The notes: generated by a model not told the origin, from the letters alone. 64,000 nt of DNA from Kitasatospora sp. GP82 (GCF_029892105.1 NZ_JARZAJ010000014.1:151091-215090); one strand, 5' to 3'; numbered from the stretch's first letter, positions 8,362-17,700 are shown. Made by a program: numbers and translations.

Positions 8362-8862
8362 GTGCCGGTGACGCTTGAGGACCTGCTGGCCGAACGGTCG
8401 CTCGGGCTCCGTCTGCTGGCCGAAGGCGGGAGCCTGCGCGAGCCGGTGCAGTGCGTGCATGTCAGCGATCTGGAGGACCCCACGCCGTTCCTGGAGCAGG
8501 GCCTGGTCCTGCTGACGGCCTGGCTGCTGCCGCGCGATCCGGCGGCGACGGACGAGTACGTGCGGCGGCTGCGGGAGAGCGGGGTCCGCGCGCTGGGATT
8601 CGGGTACGACGCGACGCAACGGCTGACGGGGTGTCCGCCCGAGCTGGTGGAGCCGGCGCACCGGCACGCCATGCCGCTGTTCGAGGTGCCGCAGTCCACC
8701 CCGTTCATCGCGGTGACCAGGGCGGTCGCGACGGCCGTCGCAGCCGAGGAGAACACCAAGGCACAGGCCCTTCACCGTACGGCCCAGGAGCTGACCAGGG
8801 CCGCAGCCTCCGACGACGGGGCGCGGCGGATCGTGATGCGGTTGGCGACCGCCCGGCAGTAG
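8362..8862 (+). pseudogene. PucR-type regulator, N-terminal domain only (truncated)
   Basis: 166 residues from the GTG at 8362 (GAGG five bases upstream). The sequence TLEDLLAERSLGLRLLAEGG, then VSDLEDPTPFLEQGLVLLT and PLFEVPQSTPFIAVTRAV, is the PucR N-terminal ligand-binding domain of purine-catabolism type regulators. A full PucR protein is about 500 residues and ends in an HTH_30 domain. Here the frame stops shortly after the first helix of the linker, and no continuation is found in the other frames before the serine hydrolase gene. It is either a gene remnant or a stand-alone sensor domain; the first is more likely. Confidence 0.7.
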
Positions 8863-8932
8863 GGCCCGCGGCGCCCCGCAGCCGGCCCGGTCCCGCACAG
8901 GTGCTCTCCGACGGGTTGCGGGTATGAGGACG

Positions 8933-10168
8933 TCAGTGGGTGTTGGCGAGGGTCTGCTGCGGGCTGAGGACGGCGGCGACGAGGCGGTTGGCGAGGGCGG
9001 GAGTGCCGCCGTTGTCCGCCGTCGCGGTGCCCGCGTCGTAGACGATGCGCAGCCGCAGGTCACGCGTGGCGAAGACGCCGCCGGCGTAGCCGAGGTCGTG
9101 TCCGGTCTTGCCCCACAGGGTGGTGCCGTCCGGCAGCGTGATGGTCTTCAGGCCGACGCCGTAGCAGGCTTCCCCCTTCGCCGGGCCGGTGTTGCAGTCG
9201 CCGCCGTCCACGTACGGGACGGGCTTGCCGTCGCTGCCTCGGGGCAGGGTGAAGAGCTCGTCGAGCTGGGCGGGAGCCAGCAGCCGGCCGCTATACAGGG
9301 CGCTGACGAAGTGGTCGAGGTCGGGGGCGGTGGAGATCACGGCACCGGAGTCGTCGGCCTGTTCGCTGACGTCGACGGGCCGGCCGGTGCTGTCGGTGAC
9401 GTAGCCGTGCAGGGCCGGCCGGGGCATCCGGGGGTTGCCCGCGGGCGCGGAGGTCTGGTTCAGGTGCAGCGGGCGCAGTACCCGGGCGGTGACCTCGTCG
9501 GCGAAGGAGCTGCCGGTCACCCGTTCGATGATCGCGCCGGCGACGCGGTAGCCGAGCGAGCTGTACTCCTGCTCGGTGCCCGGCGCGAAGTGCAGCGGCG
9601 GCGTGGAGCCGTCCGCCGGATGCAGGCTGGACCGGATGATCTCGTCGAAGGTGAAGTAGTCGAGGCGCTCGTCGAGGACCTGGTCGACGGTCGGATTCGG
9701 GATGCCGATGTTCATCGCGGGCAGCCCGCTGGTGTGGTTGAGCAACTGCCGGACGGTGATGGGCGGGTAGGAGTCGGGCAGCGCGCCGGGCAGGTAGTGC
9801 TGGACGGTCTGGTCGAGGTCGACCCGGTGCTCCGCCTCCAGCTGGAGCAGGACCACCGCCACGAAGGTCTTGGAGATGCTGCCGATGTGGAAGTGCGCGT
9901 CGGGCGGGATCCTCCGGCCGGTGAAGGCGTCCGTGGAACTGCCCTGCCACACCTGGTCGGGGGTGCCGACCCGGGCCAGCTGGCCGCCCATGTGGTCACC
10001 GGGCTGAAGCACCACGGCCGCGTCCAGCGCAGCGGTGTTCAGCCCGGGTCGGGACAGGGTGAGCACCGGACTGTGCGGTGCGGCGGCCGCTGCGGGTACG
10101 GCGGTCGCGGCGGCCAGGGCGGCGGTGGCCAGGGCCAGCGGGGTGAGGCGTCGCTTGAGGGCGTTCAT
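8933..10168 (-). CDS. Secreted serine hydrolase, beta-lactamase/D-Ala-D-Ala carboxypeptidase family
   Basis: 411 residues. A Sec signal peptide (KRRLTP, hydrophobic stretch, AAAAAP) covers about residues 1-31. The class C-like fold has the nucleophile motif SISK at 97-100, the tyrosine motif as YSS at 202-204 (Ser in place of the usual Asn of YxN) and KTG before HDLGYAGG. A pair of Cys in DCNTG and EACYGVG may form a disulfide. It probably cleaves D-alanyl peptides or esters outside the cell. The ATG at 10168 follows GAAGGA. It is a single gene. Confidence 0.88.
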   Translation of the reverse strand: MNALKRRLTPLALATAALAAATAVPAAAAAPHSPVLTLSRPGLNTAALDAAVVLQPGDHMGGQLARVGTPDQVWQGSSTDAFTGRRIPPDAHFHIGSISKTFVAVVLLQLEAEHRVDLDQTVQHYLPGALPDSYPPITVRQLLNHTSGLPAMNIGIPNPTVDQVLDERLDYFTFDEIIRSSLHPADGSTPPLHFAPGTEQEYSSLGYRVAGAIIERVTGSSFADEVTARVLRPLHLNQTSAPAGNPRMPRPALHGYVTDSTGRPVDVSEQADDSGAVISTAPDLDHFVSALYSGRLLAPAQLDELFTLPRGSDGKPVPYVDGGDCNTGPAKGEACYGVGLKTITLPDGTTLWGKTGHDLGYAGGVFATRDLRLRIVYDAGTATADNGGTPALANRLVAAVLSPQQTLANTH

Positions 10169-10359
10169 CGGTGTCCTTCGGATGATCGAGGCGGGCATCG
10201 GTCGAACGCCCTCGGACATCGTGGTCCCTCAGGATCGGACGGCACATCAGGTACTACCCTTGATCACCCCGGAGACGGACCCCCAGTGAGCTCAGGGTCC
10301 GTCAGGGCGTCGGGCCACCGCAGTGCATCCGGTACCTCGACCAGTAGGCACCAGCGGTG

Positions 10360-10980
10360 TCAGTGGCCGCCGGTCGGACGCCGGCAGCCGGTGCTGTCCG
10401 GGTATCCGCCGTGCGCCTGCACCTGTGTGCCGGCCGGGGACATCGTGCCCTCCAGACACACCGGCGCGAGGTCGATGTCGAAACTCACCCCGGTGGGGCC
10501 GTTGGCAACGACAGTGATCCTGTCGCGTGCGTAGCCGAGGCCACCGAGGCGATCGCCGATCCGAGTGGTGGCGAACTCGTGCTTCGCGAGCAGCGGTTCC
10601 AGCGCCCGGGTGATGCGAGCGACCTCGGCCAGACCCTTGCAGCGCTCCTCGCCGTGCAGCGGGAGGGGCGTCATGAAGGCATGGTTGTCGGCGTAGTTGG
10701 GCGGTCCGTCCCCGGCGTTCGGCTCGGACACCGACGAGGACGTGGGCGCCGGCGGCGACGGGGACTCGCCCGGGCACGCCCGCTCGGACACCGAGGGCAC
10801 GGGCGACTGCGACGACTGCGACGACTGCGACGACTGCGACGACAGGGAGGACTCGGAGGGCGGCACCGTGGCGGCTGCGCCGGTCGCGCGCTCCGTCCCG
10901 CAACCGGTCAGTGAGATCGCTGCGAGTAGCAGCGACGGCGCAACGGCGAGCACCGCACGGCGCCTTCGGTCGAGGATCAT
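10360..10980 (-). CDS. Putative lipoprotein with a Ser/Gln repeat linker
   Basis: 206 residues. The N-terminus is a lipoprotein signal (RRRR, hydrophobic stretch, LTGC lipobox with the Cys near residue 27). A low-complexity linker of repeated SSQ units and Pro/Ser follows. The C-terminal half (PLPLHGEERCKGLAEVARI to the end) has three Cys (KC of ERCKG, PVC, GC) and may be a folded disulfide-bonded domain. No function is recognised. A longer start at 11016 is possible, but the ATG at 10980 places the signal correctly. Confidence 0.65.
   Translation of the reverse strand: MILDRRRRAVLAVAPSLLLAAISLTGCGTERATGAAATVPPSESSLSSQSSQSSQSSQSPVPSVSERACPGESPSPPAPTSSSVSEPNAGDGPPNYADNHAFMTPLPLHGEERCKGLAEVARITRALEPLLAKHEFATTRIGDRLGGLGYARDRITVVANGPTGVSFDIDLAPVCLEGTMSPAGTQVQAHGGYPDSTGCRRPTGGH
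10803..10843. repeat. 9-bp tandem repeat inside the lipoprotein gene
   Basis: About four and a half copies of GACGACTGC encode the SSQ repeats of the linker. Loss or gain of whole units would keep the frame, so the linker length can vary between strains. Confidence 0.8.
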
Positions 10981-11143
10981 GCCGAGATCGTGCCCGACCG
11001 GGGGACACCGCCGCATGAGTACGCGTACTCAGAGGCCGGGATCACACCGTCGAGGCCGCGATCACACCGTCGCCCGTATCAGCCCAGGAGGCGCCCGGTG
11101 ACACGGCCCTGATGCCCGGTGCCCGGTTGCCCGCCGGGGCCGG

Positions 11144-11860
11144 TCAGGACACCGCCGACCATGCCTGGTCGACCAGTGCGGCCACCCGGTCGGGGTGCTG
11201 GCGCAGATCGTCGCCGCCGACCTGGCGGATCTGGACCGTCAGCCCGGCGCCGGCGCGCTGGCAGTAGTTGACAACGACCGTTTCGGGCTTCGGCTGCTGC
11301 CCGGCCGGGGTGGGCTGGTTGTACAGGACGCAGTCCACGTTCCCGATGGTGAGGAGCTGGTCGGTGGGCACGGCCAGACCGAGCAGTGCGGCGTCCTCGA
11401 AAGGCACGTACGGCCTCGGCGAGGCGGCGCGTACGGCCGCCAGTGTGAACATCTGCTCGACCCCGGCGTCCGCGAAGCCCTGGACGACGGCCGGAGCGCC
11501 GCCGTAGGCCTCGGACAGTGACCGGGTGCTGTGCTCCTCGGCGGTGGTGACCTGGGCCGCCCGTTCGTCCGAGCCCTTCGCGCCGAGGTCCTTCATAGCC
11601 TTCTCCTGCCGCATGAATCCGCCGAGCGTACCGGGTGCGGAGATACCCGGGCCGCCCGAGCCACCCGAACCGAACGGGCCGCCCTTACCGCTGCCCGGGC
11701 CGCCGCCGGCGATCAGCCATAGCAGGCCGACCAGAGCCGCGCCGACCAGTACGCCGACGACACCGGTCACCACCGGCCCGGCCGGCCGGGAAGTCCGCTG
11801 TTGTGGCGCCAAAGTGCCGGATTGGGACGGGAGTTCTGACGGTGAGGTCGAGTCGCTCAT
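11144..11860 (-). CDS. Single-pass membrane protein with extracellular domain
   Basis: 238 residues. A polar N-terminus of about 30 residues precedes one transmembrane helix (VVTGVVGVLVGAALVGLLWLI), a Gly/Ser/Pro linker and an extracellular domain of about 150 residues with two Cys (VDCVLYN and NYCQRAG) that could form a disulfide. It resembles the many streptomycete anchored proteins of unknown role. GGAG lies just before the ATG. No partner gene is evident; it is not close-coupled to the lipoprotein downstream. Confidence 0.7.
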   Translation of the reverse strand: MSDSTSPSELPSQSGTLAPQQRTSRPAGPVVTGVVGVLVGAALVGLLWLIAGGGPGSGKGGPFGSGGSGGPGISAPGTLGGFMRQEKAMKDLGAKGSDERAAQVTTAEEHSTRSLSEAYGGAPAVVQGFADAGVEQMFTLAAVRAASPRPYVPFEDAALLGLAVPTDQLLTIGNVDCVLYNQPTPAGQQPKPETVVVNYCQRAGAGLTVQIRQVGGDDLRQHPDRVAALVDQAWSAVS

Positions 11861-11978
11861 CTCTCCAATGTGGCAGAAACGCGCCTGGCGGGTGACCGGT
11901 TCGGGTGGACGGGCATGCGTTACGGCAACCCCGGCAGGGCCGCCGGTACTGCTGAGCCGAACTGGGCTGCGGCGGCAG

Positions 11979-12440
11979 TCAGTTGGCGCGAGGCTGCTTG
12001 AGCTTGCGCCATACGGTCTCCAGGGCGTCGATGTCGCTCTGGTCGAGGAGTTCGGTGAAGACCGGGGCGAGGATCTCCCTGCGGGTCGCGTCCGCCGCCG
12101 CGAAGGCCGCGCGGCCCTGGTCGGTGAGAGCCACCCGGACGGAGCGGGCGTCGGTGGGGGAGGGGGTGCGGGTGACCATGCCGCGGGCGGCCAGGGCGTC
12201 CAGCACGCGGGAGACCTGGCTGCGGCTGAGCATGGTCCTGGCGCCCAGGTCCGAGGCGGCGACCGCCTCCTGCTGGCCGTTGAGCCAGAGCATCACCTCG
12301 AACCAGGACAGCGGCAGATCGTGGGCCCGGCTCAGCTCGCGGTCCACTCGGGCGGCGAGTGTGGTGCCCGCCCAGACCAGCCCGTAGAAGGCGTGGTCCT
12401 GGTCGGACATGGGGCCCATGGTGAGGTCGGCGCGGCTCAT
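11979..12440 (-). CDS. MarR-family transcriptional regulator
   Basis: About 153 residues from the ATG at 12440 (another ATG at 12410 is possible). The winged helix is clear: LSWFEVMLWL, MLSRSQVSRVLDALAARGMVTRTPSPTDARSVRVALTDQG in order, with the wing DARSVRVALT. It faces the SDR gene across about 108 bases that contain a long set of palindromic TGTG/CACA elements, so it most likely represses both genes. The ligand is unknown. Confidence 0.9.
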   Translation of the reverse strand: MSRADLTMGPMSDQDHAFYGLVWAGTTLAARVDRELSRAHDLPLSWFEVMLWLNGQQEAVAASDLGARTMLSRSQVSRVLDALAARGMVTRTPSPTDARSVRVALTDQGRAAFAAADATRREILAPVFTELLDQSDIDALETVWRKLKQPRAN

Positions 12441-12459
12441 GGTGTCATCGTACCGGCTT

Positions 12460-12498
12460 GCGTGTGCGCGCACACATTATTAGTGTGTGTGTACACGC
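12460..12498. promoter_or_regulatory. Palindromic operator between MarR and SDR genes
   Basis: A perfect 14-base palindrome GTGTGCGCGCACAC (12462-12475) is followed after an AT-rich spacer by GTGTACAC (12489-12496). The outer ends GCGTGT and ACACGC are also complementary. The position between two divergent starts fits MarR binding sites. Confidence 0.65.
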
Positions 12499-12548
12499 AA
12501 ATCGACGCGGGCCTTTCGGCTCGCTCCGACCGAGACAAGGGCTGAGCC

Positions 12549-13391
12549 ATGTCCAAGACTGTCCTGATCACCGGCTGCTCCTCCGGGATCGGCCTGGCCA
12601 CCGCCGTCGCCGCCGCGCAGGCCGGCTGGCTGGTCGTCGCGACCATGCGCGACCTGACCAGGGCGGACGCCCTGCAGGCGGCCGCCGCCGAAGCCGGTGT
12701 CGCCGACCGGATCGAGGTCCGGCGGCTGGACGTCACCGACCCCGCCTCGGTGGCCGCCTGCGTGGAGGGTGTGGTCGCCGACCGCGGCCGGCTCGACGCG
12801 GTGGTCAACAATGCGGGCTCGGGTCACGTCGGCACCATCGAACAGGGGACGGTGGCCGATGTCCGCGCGGTCATGGAGGTCAACTTCTTCGGGGTGGTGG
12901 AGGTCACCAAGGCCGCCCTGCCGCACCTGCGGGCCTCCCGGGGCCGCCTGATCGCCGTCACCAGCGTCGGCGGCGTTGTCGGTCAGCCGTTCAACGAGGC
13001 CTACTGCGCCGCCAAGTTCGCCGTCGAGGGCTTCCTGGAGTCGCTCGCGCCCGTGGCCGCGACTACCGGCGTCCGGGTCACGCTGGTCGAACCGGGCGCT
13101 GTGGCAAGCGAGTTCGTCGCGAGTCAGAACATCGACATCCCGGCTGCACTGGAGGCCGCCGGCCCGTACGCGCCCGCGCTCAAGGGCTACCTCGAACGGA
13201 CGACGGCCGCCTTCGCCACCGCAGCCCAGGCGCCCGCCGGCGCCGCTGCCACGATCATCGAGGCGCTGGACGCCGAGCGCCCGGCCCTGCGGATGCAGAC
13301 CTCCGACGCGGCCCGCGGCTTCGTCGGCCGCAAGCTGGCCGACCTGGACGGCTCCAGCACCCTCGCGGTCACCGGAGCCTGGGTCGCCTGA
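12549..13391 (+). CDS. Short-chain dehydrogenase/reductase, classical type
   Basis: 280 residues. The Rossmann motif TGCSSGIG (8-15), NNAG (87-90) and the catalytic pair Tyr152 and Lys156 in YCAAK are all present, with a Ser near 139. The family reduces or oxidises carbonyl/hydroxyl groups with NAD(P). The ATG at 12549 follows AAGG. It is divergent from the MarR gene, which probably responds to a substrate of this enzyme. Confidence 0.9.
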   Translation: MSKTVLITGCSSGIGLATAVAAAQAGWLVVATMRDLTRADALQAAAAEAGVADRIEVRRLDVTDPASVAACVEGVVADRGRLDAVVNNAGSGHVGTIEQGTVADVRAVMEVNFFGVVEVTKAALPHLRASRGRLIAVTSVGGVVGQPFNEAYCAAKFAVEGFLESLAPVAATTGVRVTLVEPGAVASEFVASQNIDIPAALEAAGPYAPALKGYLERTTAAFATAAQAPAGAAATIIEALDAERPALRMQTSDAARGFVGRKLADLDGSSTLAVTGAWVA

Positions 13392-13645
13392 CCGGCGTCC
13401 GACCAGCCGTGGCCGGTGCCCTGGTCGCCGTTGTTGACCAGGAGCAGATGTGTCGTCCCCGCCGCCGGGTGCGGGGGCGCTCACGCGGGTGGGCACGCTG
13501 GGCAGCGGCAAGCCGCCACTGCCGTAGCCGGCGTAGGAGTAGTCCGGGATCCGGTTGCCTGGGCGTCCTGCCCGTACACCAGGTGGTTGTCGGCCCAGGT
13601 GATCCGCTTGCCGCTCGGCCCCACCACGCGCCGGGGTCGAGCACC
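13392..13645 (-). pseudogene. Remnant of a secreted beta-helix polysaccharide-lyase-like protein
   Basis: On the minus strand, fragments of a pectate-lyase-superfamily-like protein occur in different frames. WADNHLVYGQDAQ (about 13600-13565) is followed one frame off by GNRIPDYSYAGYGSGG, LPLPSVPTRV and PGGGDDT (about 13560-13455). Then LLVNNGDQGTGHGWS follows in yet another frame (about 13450-13400). The order matches the N-terminal part of such enzymes with most of the middle lost. Confidence 0.6.
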
Positions 13646-13661
13646 GATCCGCCCGGTTCGC

Positions 13662-15176
13662 TCAGCGCAGTTCCAGGCCGAGTTCCTTCTCCAGCACGGT
13701 CGCCTGTTCGGGCGTGGCGAGAACGAAGTAGCTCTCGTAGTTGGCGTCCCTGAGGCGCACGAACCGGACCCAGTAGAACCGGCGCGTGTCGTCGCCGGGG
13801 TCGGGATCGACGTGGCTGATGAACTCCACGATCGCCGCGTGGTCGAGGTAGTCATCCGACTGGTGCTCGGTCGGTTGGGTCACCACGACGCCGTTGCGGG
13901 CGAACTCCAGGACCTCGCCGTACTCCTCGTCCTCACGCAACCGGACGTCGGTGATGGTGACCGCGCCGTCGGTGAGTGCCGCGGCGTCTTCCAGGATGCC
14001 CGTGTAGCTCTCCTCCAGATCGTCGACGTCGTCGCCGTGGGCCGAGATCGCCACACCGAACGCTTCGAGCGTGTCGGGCACTTCATGGGGTGTCAACTCA
14101 TTGTGTGCGAAGTCGGCGTACTCCGCGAGGACGCTGTCGACCTTCTCCCGAGACACCATGCCCATGCGCTGGAGGAGCGCCCCCACGTGTGCGTACGAGG
14201 ACGGCCTGAACCAGAACAGCACGTCCCGCAGCCTGTCCTCCCGCTTCCCGTCCACCTCCTCCTCGAGGAGCAGCTCACGCAGGCACCCCAGCGGAATCGC
14301 CGCGCCCCCGACCCGCTTGTCCGGCTGATCCACGAACGGCACGTCGGTCCACACGCTCTCCCGGGAGCCCGGGGTCCCGGACCCGGCGTCAGGATCGAAC
14401 GGGATGTACTGCCACACCGCCCCCTTGTTCCGCCGGATCACCTCGCCCGTGTACCAGCAGGCGCCCTGCACGAACGGCTCGTCCCGCGAGGCGTCGAATT
14501 CGTCCACCGTGGCGAACCGCTGTCTCACGACGGCTTCCAGCCAGTCCAACGTGTCGGGGTGGAAATTCCACCTCCACGCTCCACCGAACGCGTTCTCGGC
14601 CCAGGCGGAGAGTGTCTCCCTCCGCTCGGCCAGCCACGCCGTCAGCGCCGGATCCTCCGGAAGCGGTGCCCTGGGGTCCACGTGCGGCGTGTGCTCCTTG
14701 ACCGGCTCCCACCCCGGAACCGCGTGCTGCCGCGCCGTCACGGCCTGCCGCAGCCGCTCGACCTCCTCGGCGAACGCGATCCCGGTGCGGACTCGGAGGG
14801 CGTACGAGATCAGTAACATCGGCGCGACGGGCGAGAGTTCCAGTTCCCGGTCCGGCCAGACGACAGGCTGCCCCGGGAGGTCGTCGACCGGCCGAGTGTT
14901 CCAGCCCCAAGCACCGCCCGCGATGCCGAGCAGGACTTCGCCGAGATAGGCCATCGCACTCTCCATGAACTCCGTCCGCTTCCCGGGGTCCTGGATGGAG
15001 TCGTAGTGCTCCAGCAGGCGCGCCTCCAGAGCGTCCAGCGACTTGGGGGAGTAGTCGAAGGGGAAATCCTCGGGAAGGAGCGCCTTCTCCAGGAGCAGCA
15101 GCTGATACGGCAGGTCGCCGATCCACTTCTGAAGCAGATGCTGCGGCGAGTTCTCCGGCTGTGTCTCAGGGACCAT
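13662..15176 (-). CDS. Large acidic protein of unknown family with an internal duplication
   Basis: 504 residues, soluble, rich in Glu, Asp and Trp, no signal or membrane segment. Residues about 20-150 and 165-310 look like two copies of one unit. Each has a helix region followed by a conserved 'xxG...GEV...GAxWxW' block (YLGEVLLGIAGGAWGWN versus WYTGEVIRRNKGAVWQY) and then a loop leading to a P...G.L segment. The C-terminal third (about 330-504) is different, with many Asp/Glu (DDVDDLEE) and the block WVRFVRLRDANYESYFVL. The ATG at 15176 is chosen; GTG at 15197 is possible. I do not recognise a family. Confidence 0.7.
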   Translation of the reverse strand: MVPETQPENSPQHLLQKWIGDLPYQLLLLEKALLPEDFPFDYSPKSLDALEARLLEHYDSIQDPGKRTEFMESAMAYLGEVLLGIAGGAWGWNTRPVDDLPGQPVVWPDRELELSPVAPMLLISYALRVRTGIAFAEEVERLRQAVTARQHAVPGWEPVKEHTPHVDPRAPLPEDPALTAWLAERRETLSAWAENAFGGAWRWNFHPDTLDWLEAVVRQRFATVDEFDASRDEPFVQGACWYTGEVIRRNKGAVWQYIPFDPDAGSGTPGSRESVWTDVPFVDQPDKRVGGAAIPLGCLRELLLEEEVDGKREDRLRDVLFWFRPSSYAHVGALLQRMGMVSREKVDSVLAEYADFAHNELTPHEVPDTLEAFGVAISAHGDDVDDLEESYTGILEDAAALTDGAVTITDVRLREDEEYGEVLEFARNGVVVTQPTEHQSDDYLDHAAIVEFISHVDPDPGDDTRRFYWVRFVRLRDANYESYFVLATPEQATVLEKELGLELR

Positions 15177-16160
15177 GCGGACACTGTAGGGGCGCACACT
15201 GACAGCGTCCGTTTCGGCAGGTGGTGAGCCGACGGGAGCCGAACTGCCCGGAGCACAGCCGCAGGCTGTCTGACCGAGGTCTTGTCCCAGTCCGTAGGGC
15301 AGACCCCGGAGCCGGCGATGACCTGCGCGGGATGCGGATGCAGCGGGAGATCAGCCTCCTCGTACCACCCCGCGACGGTCTCGAGCTCCTGTCGGGTGGC
15401 TTGCTTCCAGCCGTGCTCCTTCCCTGGCTCCGGACCTCCGAGATAATCACCGTCGCTGTGATCACCGGAACGACCGGAGGCCACCGTTCTCCTCGATCCA
15501 TGACTTCGTGACCCGGGAGTCCGTGCTGCGGCTCCTGCGGTCCGGCAATGCGCAGAGCCTTGCCGCCCCGGGTGGCCACGTGGCGGGAAGCATCGGCCAA
15601 CGCGGGTGGAGTCTGCCCATGCGGCGGCGGCTTCCGCCGCCCGGACGAGCCCTCCAGGCCAACACGCTGACGCTGCAGGGAAGTCGTGCAGTGCTGACGG
15701 CCACGGTATTCAGGAAGGGTTCTTAACCATCCTTCATCATAGCAAATGCCGCGAACCGGCCACCGCCGATCCTGCTGCGGTGACGCTCCCGCAGGTCCGG
15801 GGCCTGGCCGTCCACGGATCTGGCGCAGCGTCACAACCGGGGCCGGCGCTACCGAACGGACGGTCACGTCCGGCCCTTCGCAAGGTGGAGGACGCGCCGG
15901 AGGCCCGCTGGACCCCGTGCGTCCGGGTCGGCCGGGGCGCCGCTCATGTGGAGTCCAGGAGCACTGCCGGCGGCTCATCGGCCGACTCGGCCGCCCTGCT
16001 CCACTACGTATACCTATTACAGTGTTGAGGACTAAAGCCGTGAACTAGTGGAAATCCGGACAAAGTAAGCTAGCCGTGACCGCGTGACGCGCGTAGAGTC
16101 CCCACTGTCCCTTTCAACTCAGGCCTCCCGCCCCGCTTCACACGCACGGAGCCCCCTCAT
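15177..16160. other. Almost 1 kb without a recognisable gene
   Basis: Short open frames exist on both strands but none shows a family or a good start. On the minus strand at about 15484-15230 a stretch reads like protein (ATRQELETVAGWYEEADL, then HPHPAQVIAGSG) and may be the remains of a small gene. Bases about 15990-16060 are AT-rich and are the likely promoter region of the cytosine permease gene. Confidence 0.5.
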
Positions 16161-17633
16161 ATGGACAATGTGTCCACCGCCGCTTCCGAAGGCGCAATAG
16201 AAACCCGCGGTATCGAGCCCGTTCCGGACCATGAACGGCACGGCCGGGTCCGCGAGCTCTTCCCGACCTGGGTCGCGGCCAACATCAGCGTGTTGCTGCT
16301 CACCATGGGCGCGGCCCTGGTGGTCTTCAACCAGCTGAACTTCTGGCAGGTCCTGATCGTCGCCGCGTGTGCCGCGCTCGCGTCGTTCGGCATGGTCGGG
16401 CTGTTGTCGGTCTCGGGCAAGTGGGGCGGCGCGCCGGGCGCGATGCTCTCCCGTGCGACCTTCGGTGTCCGCGGCAACCTCTTCCCGGGCTCGATCCTGT
16501 GGGTCGCCCGCTTCGGCTGGGAGACGATCAACGCGGTCACCGGTGCCTATGCCGTACTGACCGTCCTCGACCTGCTCTTCGGCATCAAGAGCAACCCCGT
16601 GCTCATCGTCGTCACGCTCTTCGTCTTCGTCGCCTGCACCTTCCTGGTGAGCGGCATGGGGCGCAAGGCGCTGAACGTGTGCAACAAGTGGTCGACGTAC
16701 CTGTTCGGTGTCTTCAGCGTGCTGGTGCTCGGCTACCTCGTCGCCAACATGAACTGGGGCGAGGTCTTCGCCAAGCCCGCAGGCTCGACCGCGATGATGA
16801 TCGCGGGCATCGGCACCATCGCGGCCGGCGGCATCAGCTGGGTTCCCACCGGCCCCGACTTCGCGCGCTACCTTCCGCACGCCGCCTCCGGCAAGAAGAT
16901 CGTCGGTGTGACGGTCTCGGGTGCCGCCCTGGTGGTGGTCCCGATGGTGCTGATGGGCGGGGTCATGGCGGTGGCCACCCCGGACCTCGCCAAGGCGCAG
17001 GACCCGGTCTCCTTCCTCGGCGACATCCTGCCGACCTGGCTCGCCGTGCCGTATCTGCTCACCGCGATCGTGGGCATGCTGCTGATCAACAGCCTGTCGA
17101 TGTACTCGGCCGGCTTCACCGCGCAGACCATGGGCGTCAAGCTGCCGCGCGCCATGGCCGTCAGCATCAACGCGGTGATCTCCCTGGTCGGCGGTCTGAT
17201 GCTGATGCTGGTCGCGAAGAGCTTCCTCGGCTCCTTCATCACCTTCCTGGTCCTGCTCGCGGTCTCCTTCTCCGCCTGGATCGGCGTCTACACAGTCGAC
17301 ATGCTGCGCCGCCGCTCCCGCGCCGTGCGGTACGACGCGGACGGGCTGATGGACACCGGCCGCACCAGCCGCTACTGGTACGCCGGCGGCTTCTGCTGGC
17401 AGGCGATGACGGCCTGGGCGATCGCTCTCGTCGTGGGCATCTGCTTCACCAAGTGCGACTGGTTCTCCGGCCCGCTGGCCTCCACCCCGATCGGCACGTA
17501 CGGGCTCGGCTGGGCGGCCACCATCGCCATCTCCGCGCTGATCATGGCCGTGCTCCCGGCACCGCGGGAGAACACCCCGGCAGCCCCCGCGACCGACCCG
17601 GTCACCACCGAGCACGAGAAGGTCGCCGCGTAA
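16161..17633 (+). CDS. Cytosine/purine permease, NCS1 family (CodB-like)
   Basis: 490 residues with about 12 transmembrane segments. The NCS1 features are visible: KWGGAPGAMLSRATFGVRGN near residue 87 and the GxxPTGPDFARYLP segment near 230. FSAWIGVYTVDMLRRR lies before the last helices. The family imports cytosine or related bases with a proton or sodium ion. No cytosine deaminase lies beside it, so the substrate is uncertain. The ATG at 16161 has CGGAG upstream. The gene is a single unit closed by a strong terminator. Confidence 0.88.
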   Translation: MDNVSTAASEGAIETRGIEPVPDHERHGRVRELFPTWVAANISVLLLTMGAALVVFNQLNFWQVLIVAACAALASFGMVGLLSVSGKWGGAPGAMLSRATFGVRGNLFPGSILWVARFGWETINAVTGAYAVLTVLDLLFGIKSNPVLIVVTLFVFVACTFLVSGMGRKALNVCNKWSTYLFGVFSVLVLGYLVANMNWGEVFAKPAGSTAMMIAGIGTIAAGGISWVPTGPDFARYLPHAASGKKIVGVTVSGAALVVVPMVLMGGVMAVATPDLAKAQDPVSFLGDILPTWLAVPYLLTAIVGMLLINSLSMYSAGFTAQTMGVKLPRAMAVSINAVISLVGGLMLMLVAKSFLGSFITFLVLLAVSFSAWIGVYTVDMLRRRSRAVRYDADGLMDTGRTSRYWYAGGFCWQAMTAWAIALVVGICFTKCDWFSGPLASTPIGTYGLGWAATIAISALIMAVLPAPRENTPAAPATDPVTTEHEKVAA

Positions 17634-17660
17634 GCGCCCGCGACCCGCTGCTCCACCCGA

Positions 17661-17700
17661 GGTCCCCTCCGCCGTCCGACGGCGGAGGGGACCTTTTCTT
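17661..17700 (+). terminator. Intrinsic terminator of the permease gene
   Basis: A perfect 15-base stem (GGTCCCCTCCGCCGT and its complement) with a 3-base loop at 17661-17693 is followed by TTTTCTT. It lies 28 bases after the stop codon and is the clearest terminator in the window. Confidence 0.92.

Noticed and set aside
8924..10534. 536-codon plus-strand frame across the serine hydrolase.
   Set aside because: Antisense shadow; no start signal, no family.
10803..10843. Short tandem repeat considered as a possible CRISPR or regulatory array.
   Set aside because: The unit is 9 bases with no spacers and encodes a Ser/Gln linker in frame.
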